A DNA stretch of 64,000 nt from positions 382,575 to 446,574 of the forward strand of contig NZ_JAPWHB010000005.1 in assembly GCF_027214025.1 (NCBI RefSeq). The letters are read 5' to 3'. The DNA is from Parahoeflea alexandrii (GTDB lineage: Bacteria; Pseudomonadota; Alphaproteobacteria; Rhizobiales; Rhizobiaceae). Position 1 is the first letter of the stretch; each line of letters begins with the position of its first letter. Below the pieces are notes generated by a model. It did no database searches and was not told the DNA's origin. It was given only the letters and a program-made list of their open reading frames with translations. Below are positions 1 to 7,478 of the stretch, piece by piece. Position numbers and translations under genes: made by a program.

Positions 1-11
1 CGTTGTGAAGA

Positions 12-650
12 TCAAGTGGCGGGCTTCCAGGCGCGGGAATGGAAGGCCGGAAGATAGCCTTGCCGAAGTGCGGCCACGGTCGAAGGTGGTGTAGCGAGAT
101 ATATCGGGGCCGGGGTGAGCGTTTCGAAACTGACCGGCGTACCGTAGCCCTCGAAGGACCAGGGCAGCAGCTTTCCCCCGCGCACCGAGTGGAATTTGTC
201 GCCTTGCCGGATCATGGCCCCATCGGGAAGTGCGGCGGCGGCGCTCGGGGTGAGCAGACGGGCGGGATCATCGGCGCTGCGCCGGCGCTCTGCATCGAGC
301 ATCTTGTCCATTACCGGTGCTATTGGAGGTTCGGTGCCCTGTGATCTGCCGATTGCTTCTGCAAACCGGAGCGCATCTTTCCGCCGACACTCGAAGCAGG
401 GCCTGTGTCCTGCGGCGAGCGCGGTCACTTCGTCCAGGAAGAACAGCTCGGTGTAGCGTCCGGGTTGCATCAGCGCCCTCCGCCGGCCCTTGAATTCCAA
501 GAGGCAGACAATCCAGGACCTGCTTTTCTGGGTTCGCACAATGCGCTGGTCTGCAGAGTGGAGCGCGCCGCCGCGATTGCCGAAGAACTCTCCGCGCGCG
601 GAGGAAAAACAGATGGCTCCGCCCGGATCGACCCTGTTCTGCAGGCCCAT
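12..650 (-). CDS. Conserved hypothetical protein with CxxC motif
   Basis: A 212-residue soluble protein of unknown function. I recognise the general pattern from uncharacterised rhizobial proteins: an N-terminal NRVDP motif, a central cluster LEFKGR, PGRYTELFFLDE and AGHRPCFECRR (about residues 52-90), then a variable half. The PCFEC pair of cysteines could bind a metal, but only two are evident. The start is placed at the ATG one base after the TGA of the upstream lysE-like gene, so the two are probably translationally coupled and co-transcribed. There are no membrane segments or signal peptide. The function is not assigned; calling the Cys pair a zinc site would be speculation. Confidence 0.75.
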   Translation of the reverse strand: MGLQNRVDPGGAICFSSARGEFFGNRGGALHSADQRIVRTQKSRSWIVCLLEFKGRRRALMQPGRYTELFFLDEVTALAAGHRPCFECRRKDALRFAEAIGRSQGTEPPIAPVMDKMLDAERRRSADDPARLLTPSAAAALPDGAMIRQGDKFHSVRGGKLLPWSFEGYGTPVSFETLTPAPIYLATPPSTVAALRQGYLPAFHSRAWKPAT

Positions 651-651
651 T

Positions 652-1293
652 TCAGCTCGCGCGCCGTGTCAATGCGGCGGCAACGCCGGCCATCATCAAC
701 AGCGATCCGCCGGTGCGCATCGCAACCTTCATCACCGCCGGACGGCGGATCGTCTGCCGGGCGCCTGCCGCGGCAAGCGCAAACATGGCCGCGTTGAGAA
801 TGCCCAGCGCGGTGAAGGTCAGAACATAGGTGGCCGCCTGCGGCACATAGGGCAGGGCGGGGTCGATGAATTGCGGCACGAAGGCCACGAAGAACAGGAT
901 GCCTTTCGGGTTGAGCGCGGTGATCAGGAAGGAATCGCGGAAGATGGTTGCCGTCTCGCCCGACGCTTCCGGCACTGTGGCTTCGGACATGTCGGGAATC
1001 GTGACCGGGGTCCGCCACATCTTGTAACCGACCCAGACGAGATACACCGCGCCGATCAGTTTCAGCGCCTGAAACAGCGAGGCCGACGCCGCCAGCAGCG
1101 CGCCTGCGCCGGCAATCGACAGCGACGTCGCCAGCAGGTCGCCGAGGCCGACGCCCAGTACGCTGGCTAACGCCACCTTGCGGCCATGCGCCAGCGCCTG
1201 GCTGATCACCATGATGATGGTCGGACCGGGAATGACCAGCAGGATGACGCTGGCCAGAATGAAAGCGGCAAAATGTTCGAGTGATACTGGCAT
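652..1293 (-). CDS. LysE/RhtB family amino-acid exporter
   Basis: A 213-residue inner-membrane protein with about six hydrophobic helices. The opening, with residues around VIPGPTIIMVISQALAHGRK, matches the LysE/RhtB family, whose members export amino acids or homoserine-lactone-like compounds by proton antiport. The substrate cannot be predicted from sequence. The ATG lies two bases after a 14-bp perfect inverted repeat (1296-1331) whose 3' arm contains the only plausible Shine-Dalgarno sequence (GGAG), so translation may be structure-controlled. It is followed directly by the CxxC hypothetical gene, one base apart. The length is normal for the family. Confidence 0.88.
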   Translation of the reverse strand: MPVSLEHFAAFILASVILLVIPGPTIIMVISQALAHGRKVALASVLGVGLGDLLATSLSIAGAGALLAASASLFQALKLIGAVYLVWVGYKMWRTPVTIPDMSEATVPEASGETATIFRDSFLITALNPKGILFFVAFVPQFIDPALPYVPQAATYVLTFTALGILNAAMFALAAAGARQTIRRPAVMKVAMRTGGSLLMMAGVAAALTRRAS

Positions 1294-1295
1294 GG

Positions 1296-1331
1296 CTGCT
1301 TGCTCCGAAGTGGAAAATTCGGAGCAAGCAG
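1296..1331 (-). promoter_or_regulatory. Hairpin enclosing the lysE-like Shine-Dalgarno sequence
   Basis: The minus-strand leader contains a perfect 14-bp inverted repeat (1296-1309 with 1318-1331) with an 8-base loop. The 3' arm carries GGAG nine bases before the ATG at 1293, and its partner CTCC is in the 5' arm, so the folded mRNA would hide the ribosome binding site. The arms and spacing are seen directly; the regulatory role is inference. Confidence 0.6.
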
Positions 1332-1358
1332 GAAATTTTCGCGAGCGTCAATATCCCT

Positions 1359-1399
1359 GGACCCGCACCTGTTTGCTGCAGGCACCCTGGTGCGGGTCC
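1359..1399 (-). terminator. Strong hairpin between the secreted-protein gene and lysE
   Basis: A perfect 11-bp inverted repeat (GGACCCGCACC at 1359-1369, complement at 1389-1399) with a 19-base loop follows the stop codon of the upstream minus-strand gene. No clear U-tract follows on the minus strand, so it may be an inefficient terminator, an mRNA-stabilising stem, or part of the lysE leader. Confidence 0.45.
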
Positions 1400-1417
1400 G
1401 GGCAGGGTCTGAGAAGC

Positions 1418-2164
1418 CTATTCGACGCCGCCAGGCAGACTGAGGTCTCCCGAAGCGATGTCAAACAGATCCGTCACACAAAGCAGCGGTGCGTGCACGT
1501 CGGCATTGACCTTCAGCGCCGCAGTTACGCCGTCAAACGACGCCCCGGCAACTGCGCCGGGATCCGCCAGCTCGACCGTGATGGCTATTTCCGGACCATC
1601 AAACACCGGATTGAAGCCGGGACTGTCGATGAAAAGGGGTAGCCCCGGCCACGTCGCTGGCAGCTCCGGCGCCTCATTCTCTCCGATGTCGCGAACCGAC
1701 AATGCCCCCGCTCCGCAAGCCGCGTTTGGGGTCAGAACCACCCAATGGCTGTGCCAACCGGCGCCGTCGTTTGCCATGTCGCCGTCGCCGTTCTCGTCAT
1801 AAAGCGGTGTGTCGTCGAAATCCGGATGGCTGGTGGCAGCAAGCGCCAGAATGCCTGTCCCGCCTTCAAAACCCACTTTGGAGGGATCGAGCGAAGTCGG
1901 CCAGACATAGGACCAGACCGGCGCGCCGGCAAGCGCACCGACTGCCGAGGGCTTGTCCGCCCCGGCTGTCCCTGCCGTTGTCATGTGAAACGTAACCGAA
2001 CTGCCGGACCTGTGAACATGGGCTGCAAGAATGTCGAACGGTGCCGCTGTGCTGGTATCGGCTTTCGACTGGATCGCACCGTTCTGGCTGATTGCGTGGG
2101 TATCGTCGGCATGTGCCGCGCTGGTGAGCAGTCCGCTCAGGGCAAAGATGAGAAGTGATTTCAT
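1418..2164 (-). CDS. Secreted conserved hypothetical protein
   Basis: A 248-residue protein with a clear Sec signal peptide (MKSLLIFALSGLLTSAAHA, cleavage near residue 19), so probably periplasmic. The mature part is acidic, rich in beta-type residues and Gly/Pro/Ala, and includes HSHWVVLTP near residue 140, which resembles metal- or cofactor-handling loops only superficially. I do not recognise the family. It is divergent from the MarR gene, and two CGAGTCG-core palindromes lie in the shared promoter region, so the MarR protein probably controls it. An SD-like sequence (GGAG/AGGAGA on the minus strand) lies just upstream of the ATG. Confidence 0.8.
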   Translation of the reverse strand: MKSLLIFALSGLLTSAAHADDTHAISQNGAIQSKADTSTAAPFDILAAHVHRSGSSVTFHMTTAGTAGADKPSAVGALAGAPVWSYVWPTSLDPSKVGFEGGTGILALAATSHPDFDDTPLYDENGDGDMANDGAGWHSHWVVLTPNAACGAGALSVRDIGENEAPELPATWPGLPLFIDSPGFNPVFDGPEIAITVELADPGAVAGASFDGVTAALKVNADVHAPLLCVTDLFDIASGDLSLPGGVE

Positions 2165-2196
2165 GGGGGTCTCCTTTCAGATTGACAAACCTCCAT

Positions 2197-2240
2197 TAGT
2201 AGCGAGTCGAAACTATTGCAAGATTTATTTCGAGTCGCTA
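2197..2240. promoter_or_regulatory. Twin operator sites for the MarR-family regulator
   Basis: Two sites share the core CGAGTCG (2203-2209 and 2231-2237), centre to centre 28 bp. The first extends to a 19-bp imperfect palindrome (TAGT at 2197-2200, ACTA at 2212-2215). The two sites together also form a larger inverted repeat (2200-2212 against 2228-2240) with one mismatch. They sit between the divergent secreted-protein and marR genes, where a MarR autoregulatory operator is expected. Confidence 0.6.
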
Positions 2241-2251
2241 TTATTGTCGTC

Positions 2252-2800
2252 ATGATTACCCATCATCACAATCAGATCCGTGCCTTGATCGAGCGGCTTG
2301 CCCGGCTTTCCGAATCGGAAGACTGGGCTGGAGAGCTCAACCCCGCGCAGATGGCGGCGCTGAGCTACCTCTCCAATGCCAATCGGTTTTCGCGCGCGCC
2401 CTCGCATGTTGCCGCCTTTTCCGGTTCCACCCGAGGCACTGTGTCGCAGACTTTGCGGGCGCTCGAGCGTAAGGGGTTGGTGACCGAAGCGCGTTCGCAA
2501 AACGACCGCCGCAGCATCTCCTATTCAGTCACAGCCGAAGGGCGCGACCTGGCCATGAGCGGAAAAGCGCTCGACAAAGCGATCGCCAGCCTGCCCCCCG
2601 ACAGGGTGCAGGCGCTGGAGCAGGGACTGGGCGATGTTCTGCGTACCTTGCTTGCCGTGCAGGGCGGCAGGTCCTTCGGCCTGTGCCGCCTGTGCCGCCA
2701 TCATGAACGCCGCGGGTCCGCCGGCTACTGCCACCTGCTCAAGGTCGATCTCGAGCCGGCGGAGACGGACCAGATCTGCCACGAACAGGAGCCCGCGTGA
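2252..2800 (+). CDS. MarR family regulator with Cys-rich C-terminus
   Basis: A 182-residue winged-helix regulator. The DNA-binding region (about residues 25-95) shows the MarR pattern, with a wing containing the NDRR motif after a helix-turn-helix (STRGTVSQTLRALERKGLV). The last 40 residues contain CRLC, HH, a further Cys in GYCHLL and a final Cys near the end, suggesting a small metal or redox site, so the signal could be oxidative or metal-related. The ATG at 2252 is preferred over an upstream in-frame start because it falls just before the conserved helix 1. The stop overlaps the start of the MOSC gene (TGATG), so the two are coupled. Confidence 0.88.
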   Translation: MITHHHNQIRALIERLARLSESEDWAGELNPAQMAALSYLSNANRFSRAPSHVAAFSGSTRGTVSQTLRALERKGLVTEARSQNDRRSISYSVTAEGRDLAMSGKALDKAIASLPPDRVQALEQGLGDVLRTLLAVQGGRSFGLCRLCRHHERRGSAGYCHLLKVDLEPAETDQICHEQEPA

Positions 2801-3498
2801 TGCCCGTGCAACCCGAACTTCGAGCCACAGTAACCGGGCTTTTTGTCGGCCAGGTCCGCCAGCTCTGGCCAGGCAAGCCCGCCTCGGCAATAGGCAAGCT
2901 GCTGACAGAGGCTCCACAGGCTCTCATGGAAACCGGTTTTACAGATGACCAGCAGGCCGATCTTGCGGTTCACGGCGGCGTCGAGAAGGCGGTTCATCAC
3001 TATGCCGCGGAGCACTACGAAACATGGCGGTCGGAACTGGGCCCCTCTGTCGATGGCTTCGGGCCCGGCCGGTTTGGCGAGAACATCTCGACAACCGGGA
3101 TGACGGAGAGTGATCTGTGTATCGGCGACAGACTCAAACTCGGATCAGCGGTCGTGGAAATATCCCAGGGGCGCCAGCCTTGCTGGAAGCTCAATGCCCA
3201 TACGGGTTTGAAGACCATGGCCGCCCTGTTTCAGCAGACCTTGCGAACCGGCTGGTATTACCGCGTGATTGAGCCTGGTACCGTGCGGATCGGTGACGAG
3301 ATCCTGCGTCTGGAGTGCCCCAATCCGGGCTGGACCGTTGAACGCGTCACACGCGCCCGGCTCGATCCCGGACTCGCCCCGGAAACGGCTTCAGTTCTGG
3401 CTCGATTGCCGCGGCTTGCACCAGGTTGGGCGGAAGCTTTCAGCCGCAAGTCTCATCGGGGTTTTCGCGAAAACGTCGCCGCCCGGCTTGAAGGCTAG
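2800..3498 (+). CDS. MOSC domain protein, YiiM-like
   Basis: A 232-residue MOSC-domain protein. The family binds molybdenum cofactor and includes YiiM, which reduces N-hydroxylated bases. The visible MOSC hallmarks are VHGGVEKAVHHY (residues about 54-65), FGENISTTG (about 88-96), GDRLKLG, and the conserved cysteine in ISQGRQPCWKL (about residue 128) that ligates Mo. A C-terminal 3-alpha-type extension with a helical tail follows. The start overlaps the marR stop by one base; an alternative GTG lies one codon upstream. It converges on lutC with only nine bases between them. Confidence 0.85.
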   Translation: MPVQPELRATVTGLFVGQVRQLWPGKPASAIGKLLTEAPQALMETGFTDDQQADLAVHGGVEKAVHHYAAEHYETWRSELGPSVDGFGPGRFGENISTTGMTESDLCIGDRLKLGSAVVEISQGRQPCWKLNAHTGLKTMAALFQQTLRTGWYYRVIEPGTVRIGDEILRLECPNPGWTVERVTRARLDPGLAPETASVLARLPRLAPGWAEAFSRKSHRGFRENVAARLEG

Positions 3499-3507
3499 CG
3501 GGCCTGC

Positions 3508-4179
3508 CTACTCGACCACGATGACATGCAGCGCCCGTGGCCCGTGCGCGCCGAGCAGGATGGTCTGTTCGATGTCGCCGGAACGCGATGGACCGGTGAT
3601 CAGGTTGAAGGCTCTCGGCATTTCGCCCTTGCCCTGCGCCTTGCGCAGCATCGCCCAGACGCTTTCCATGTCGCCCTTTATGTCGCTGGCCTTGAGCACC
3701 ACGATATGGTGCTCGGGCAGGAAATTGATGGTGGTCGGGTTGTCCTGACCCGAAGCCAGCGCCAGCGTTCCCGTTTCGGCAATCCCGGCCATGGCGTGGC
3801 TGACGCCGCTCAGATCGCCGCCATCGGAGGCGCCGTGACGCACTTCGAGATTTTTCTCGGCTTCCCAGCCGGCCTTTTTCAGCCGCTTGTCGGCGCCCAT
3901 CCGGATTTCGGCCGGCAGGTTGCGTGACCTCAGATAGGTGGCGACTTCCGCCGGAACCGCCTTGTAGTCGCTGACCCGTGCCAGGGTCGCGCCGAATTGC
4001 TCGGCCATGGCACAAAACAGGTCGACCTGTCCGGCCTTTGGCAATTTCGCCCGGGCGGGAATGACGCCTGTGGGTGTGCTTTCCAGCCGGTCGGCGACCG
4101 TCTTGCGGCGCACGTCGTCGGAAGCAGGCACCCGCATGGACGCCCGGATCTTGCCCAGCACCGTGTCGCGCGCGCTCAT
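3508..4179 (-). CDS. lutC: Lactate utilization protein C (LUD domain)
   Basis: A 223-residue LUD-domain protein matching LutC/YkgG, a component of the LutABC L-lactate oxidase complex that converts lactate to pyruvate. The LUD core is visible as GIAETGTLALASGQ (about residues 120-134) followed by a Pro-rich FLPEHHIVV segment and a C-terminal SRSGDIEQTILLGAHGPR segment typical of the family. The start at 4179 overlaps the lutB stop by four bases (ATGA), so the operon order is lutR-lutA-lutB-lutC. A longer in-frame reading to 4644 exists but runs antiparallel over lutB and is rejected. Confidence 0.93.
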   Translation of the reverse strand: MSARDTVLGKIRASMRVPASDDVRRKTVADRLESTPTGVIPARAKLPKAGQVDLFCAMAEQFGATLARVSDYKAVPAEVATYLRSRNLPAEIRMGADKRLKKAGWEAEKNLEVRHGASDGGDLSGVSHAMAGIAETGTLALASGQDNPTTINFLPEHHIVVLKASDIKGDMESVWAMLRKAQGKGEMPRAFNLITGPSRSGDIEQTILLGAHGPRALHVIVVE

Positions 4180-5612
4180 TGTCCGGCCTCCTGCTTCAAC
4201 GCTTCGCGCTGTGCCCAGGCTTGCAGGAAGGTGCGGCCCTCCGGCGCCGGCAGGTCGCGATGTCGGGTCCATCCACCGGCAAACGGCAGCGAGCGGAAGC
4301 GCCGCGAGGTGCCGCCGAACAGCGACAGCAGCGGCATGCCGAAGGAGGCGGCGAGCCGGTAGAGCTTCGGCCGCTTGGCGAAGAAGGCCCAGGCCTTCAG
4401 GCCATAGCGCGCAACCGCGGGCGTCAGATTGCGCTCGAATTCGCGCTCGCGCCAGTGCCGCATCATCTTCGGCAGGGGGATGCGCATCGGACAGACGCTT
4501 TCGCAGCGTCCGCAGAAGGTCGAGGCATTGGGCAGTTGCCCGGTTTCGTCGATGCCGTTGAGCGAGGGCGTCAAAACCGCGCCCATCGGGCCGGGATAGA
4601 CCGATCCGTAGGCATGGCCGCCGACCGCGTGATAGACCGGGCAATGGTTCATGCAGGCGCCGCAGCGGATGCAGCGCAGCATGTCCTGGTACTCGGTGCC
4701 GAGCATCGCCGAACGGCCATTGTCCAGAAGCACGACGTGATATTCGTCCGGCCCATCCGGGTCTTCCTGGCGCTTCGGCCCGGTGGAAAACGTGGTGTAG
4801 ACGCTCATGTCCTGCCCGGTGGCCGAGCGTGCCAGCACGCGCAGGATCTGCGACGTGTCCTCCAGTGTCGGCACGATCTTCTCGATCGAGGCGACGACGA
4901 CATGCACCTTGCCCAGTGTCTGGGTCAGATCGCCATTGCCCTCATTGGTGACGATCACCGAGGTGCCGGTCTCGGCAATCAGGAAGTTGGCGCCGGTGAT
5001 GCCGACGTCGGCCGCGAAATAGCGCTGGCGCAGCACTTCGCGCGCCTCGCTCAGCAAGGAGACCGGTTCGCTAAGATCCCGGCCCGCCGGCAGATGCGTG
5101 TGCACCCGCCGGAAATCACCTTCGACCTGCTCCTTGTTGAGGTGTACCGCCGGCGCGATGATGTGGCTCGGATGTTCGCCGCGTAGCTGGATGATGTATT
5201 CGCCGAGGTCGGTTTCCACCGGTTCGATGCCGTTGGCCGAAAGGTGATCGTTGAGCGCGATCTCCTCGGTGATCATCGACTTGCCCTTGGTCACGGTGCG
5301 GGCATTGGCCTTTTTGCAGATCTCGAGCACGATGCGGCGGGCGTCTTCCGCCGTCTCGGCCCAGTGGACATGGCCGCCGGCCGCAAGCACCTTGCGCTCG
5401 TACTCCTCGAGATAGAGGTCGAGATGCGCCAGCACGTGGTTCTTGATATCACGGGCATTGTCGCGAAGCGCATCGAATTCCGGCAGGGCGTCGGCGGCCA
5501 TTTGGCGCTTGCCGATAAAGCCCTTCTCCACGTTGCCGAGCGCCTTCTGCAATTGCGCGTCGACCAGCGCCCTTGAGGCGTTTGCCTTGAACTTGTTGGC
5601 GGTGAGTTCCAT
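4176..5612 (-). CDS. lutB: Lactate utilization iron-sulfur protein B
   Basis: A 478-residue LutB/YkgF protein. The N-terminal two-thirds is a LUD domain (GITGANFLIAETGTSVIVTN near residues 195-215). Two ferredoxin-type clusters follow: CIRCGACMNHCPVYH (about residues 312-326) and CGRCESVCPMRIP (about 363-375), enough for two [4Fe-4S] centres. A C-terminal DUF3390-like tail is present. It acts with LutA and LutC at the membrane, passing electrons from L-lactate. The ATG at 5612 has an AGGAGA-type site upstream, and the gene lies 19 bases after lutA. The length matches the family. Confidence 0.95.
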   Translation of the reverse strand: MELTANKFKANASRALVDAQLQKALGNVEKGFIGKRQMAADALPEFDALRDNARDIKNHVLAHLDLYLEEYERKVLAAGGHVHWAETAEDARRIVLEICKKANARTVTKGKSMITEEIALNDHLSANGIEPVETDLGEYIIQLRGEHPSHIIAPAVHLNKEQVEGDFRRVHTHLPAGRDLSEPVSLLSEAREVLRQRYFAADVGITGANFLIAETGTSVIVTNEGNGDLTQTLGKVHVVVASIEKIVPTLEDTSQILRVLARSATGQDMSVYTTFSTGPKRQEDPDGPDEYHVVLLDNGRSAMLGTEYQDMLRCIRCGACMNHCPVYHAVGGHAYGSVYPGPMGAVLTPSLNGIDETGQLPNASTFCGRCESVCPMRIPLPKMMRHWREREFERNLTPAVARYGLKAWAFFAKRPKLYRLAASFGMPLLSLFGGTSRRFRSLPFAGGWTRHRDLPAPEGRTFLQAWAQREALKQEAGQ

Positions 5613-5631
5613 CGGCTGTCTCCTGTTCCGC

Positions 5632-6417
5632 CTACTTGCCGGAGCCGGCGATCGGCGGCTGGCTGGTCATGCCCGCCAGCACCTCGGCGACGTGGCGCAC
5701 CTCGACGTCCGATCCCTGGCGCTTGAGCTTGCCGGCCATGTTCATCAGGCAGCCGAGATCACCGGCCAGCAGCATGTCGGCGCCGGATGTATCGATGTTG
5801 CCGACCTTTTTGGTGACGATGGCGTTGGAGATGTCGGAATACTTCACGCAGAAGGTGCCGCCGAAGCCGCAGCAGACATCTGAATCCGTCATTTCGCGAA
5901 CCTCGACGCCGCGGACATTGCCCAAGAGCTTGCGCGGTTGCTCTTTGACACCGAGCTCACGCAGCCCCGAGCAGGAATCGTGATAGGTGATCTTTGTTTC
6001 AAGCGCCGCCCCGGTATCGCGCACCATCATCACGTCTGTAAGAAACGATATCAGTTCATGGCACTTGCCGGAAAAGGCCGTGGCTCGCTCTTCCCAGGCG
6101 GCATCGCCTGCAAACAGTCCGGGATAGTGCTTTTTCAGCATCGAGGCGCAGGATCCCGACGGCGCGACGATGAAATCGAAACCCTCGAAGGCCTCGATCA
6201 CCTGTTCGGCGATCTCGCGCGTGTCCGCCCTGTCGCCGGTGTTGTAGGCGGGTTGGCCGCAGCAGGTCTGCGCCACCGGCACATGCACTTCGCAGCCGGC
6301 ATCCTGCAGCAGCTTGACGCTGGCAAAGCCGACGGATGGCCGGAACAGATCGACCAGGCAGGTCGCAAAAAGGCCCACACGCGGCTGCCGCACAGCCTTA
6401 GCTTCGCTTGACGTCAC
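5632..6417 (-). CDS. lutA: Lactate utilization protein A (CCG-domain)
   Basis: A 261-residue LutA/YkgE protein with two CCG (cysteine-rich) modules: TCCGQPAYNTGD (about residues 48-59) and DVCCGFGGTFCVKYS (about 190-204), the pattern of heterodisulfide-reductase-like and GlcF-like subunits. It is a subunit of the L-lactate oxidation complex. The start is a GTG at 6417 that overlaps the lutR stop (GTGA); the open frame continues to 6756, but that extension overlaps the regulator out of frame. GTG with coupled translation fits the spacing in the rest of the operon. Confidence 0.92.
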   Translation of the reverse strand: MTSSEAKAVRQPRVGLFATCLVDLFRPSVGFASVKLLQDAGCEVHVPVAQTCCGQPAYNTGDRADTREIAEQVIEAFEGFDFIVAPSGSCASMLKKHYPGLFAGDAAWEERATAFSGKCHELISFLTDVMMVRDTGAALETKITYHDSCSGLRELGVKEQPRKLLGNVRGVEVREMTDSDVCCGFGGTFCVKYSDISNAIVTKKVGNIDTSGADMLLAGDLGCLMNMAGKLKRQGSDVEVRHVAEVLAGMTSQPPIAGSGK

Positions 6418-7241
6418 TCTGCCGCCTCCGATTGTTTTTGCTTTGATGGTTTGCTTGGACTCGAAAGATTCGGGGCACGCTGCTGCAGGCGCAGTTTCGA
6501 CACGCGCTCCCAGTCGCCCGAGCGCTCGGCATCTTTCATCGCCCTCGAAACGAAATCGATATGGGCCTGGGCCGCGCGCCGCGCCGCGTCCGGATTTGCC
6601 GCCATGACCGCGTCGTAGATGGCGATATGTTGAGCCAGCAACTGGTCGCGCGCGCCCGGCAGGTTGTAGACCAGCGCGCGATTGTAGAACACGCCCTCGG
6701 CCAGCAGTCGGTAACAGGACCTGAGCGTATGCAGCAGGATGATATTGTGCGCGCACTCGCCGATTGCGCTGTGAAATTCGACATCGATCTCTGCTTCTTC
6801 CTCGAAGTCGTCTTTCTGGTGAGCGGCTTTCATCGACGTGATGATGCGGGTCAGGAGCGCCTTGTCGGCTTCCGTGGCGCGCCGAGCGGCGAACTCGGCG
6901 GTGACGCCTTCGATCTCGCGGCGGTATTCAAGATAATCCAGCGTCGCCTTCTGATGCCGCGCTATCAGCTCCATAACCGGCCGGGTGAAAACCTGGCCGA
7001 TGACGTCGGCGACAAACGTGCCGCCGCCATGCTGGGTGTTGAGCAGGCCCCGTCCTTCGAGAACCTTGAGCGCTTCCCGCAGGATCGGCCGCGAGACATC
7101 GAATTGCTTGGCGAGCTCCCGCTCGCCGGGAAGCCGGTCGCCAACGCGCAAGATGCCCTCGAGCACGAGAACCTCGATCTGATGAACCACTTCATCAGCT
7201 GTCCGGCTGTGCTCGATCCGTGCAAAAATGTCTGTGGCCAT
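6414..7241 (-). CDS. GntR/FadR-family regulator of the lut operon
   Basis: A 275-residue regulator with an N-terminal GntR winged helix (ERELAKQFDVSRPILREALK, about residues 39-58, then a GGTFVA wing) and a C-terminal FCD ligand domain (about residues 100-230). FCD members of this type (LldR, PdhR, GlcC) sense lactate, pyruvate or glycolate. It is the first gene of the minus-strand unit and overlaps lutA by four bases, so it is probably an autoregulated repressor of the lut genes. The last 35 residues are a basic low-complexity tail rich in Lys, Gln and Ser, with no known function. Confidence 0.9.
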   Translation of the reverse strand: MATDIFARIEHSRTADEVVHQIEVLVLEGILRVGDRLPGERELAKQFDVSRPILREALKVLEGRGLLNTQHGGGTFVADVIGQVFTRPVMELIARHQKATLDYLEYRREIEGVTAEFAARRATEADKALLTRIITSMKAAHQKDDFEEEAEIDVEFHSAIGECAHNIILLHTLRSCYRLLAEGVFYNRALVYNLPGARDQLLAQHIAIYDAVMAANPDAARRAAQAHIDFVSRAMKDAERSGDWERVSKLRLQQRAPNLSSPSKPSKQKQSEAAE

Positions 7242-7286
7242 TACGTTTCCCGCTGAGTGCTCGGCGGGAGCGTATCAAGTGTCGGG

Positions 7287-7321
7287 AAAGGTGGTCAATA
7301 TTTTTATCCACTTTGCGACAA
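7287..7321 (-). promoter_or_regulatory. Putative operator/promoter of lutR-lutABC
   Basis: An AT-rich imperfect inverted repeat (AAAGGTGG at 7287-7294, CCACTTT at 7308-7314) about 50 bases upstream of the lutR start resembles FCD-GntR operators. On the minus strand a TTGTCG hexamer at 7316-7321 could be a -35 element. The role is inferred from position and symmetry. Confidence 0.4.
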
Positions 7322-7478
7322 GTTTAGGTTGCCCGCCCCGGAAACGATAGGGTCCGCGACTGCTGGCTTGCTCGCCGGAACGTCGCATGAAGCTCGCCAG
7401 TGTCCGCTCAAGGGGGCTTTCCTGACTTGCAGGTGGTGTCCTTTGCGAAGGCCGGCCTGGGAACCCGTTGCTGTGAAC

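Noticed and set aside
4180-4644. Upstream extension of lutC within lutB
   Set aside because: Out of frame with lutB and unlike LutC N-termini; the ATGA overlap at 4176-4179 gives the right start.
6418-6756. Upstream extension of lutA within the GntR gene
   Set aside because: Overlaps the regulator out of frame; the GTG at 6417 gives the family length.
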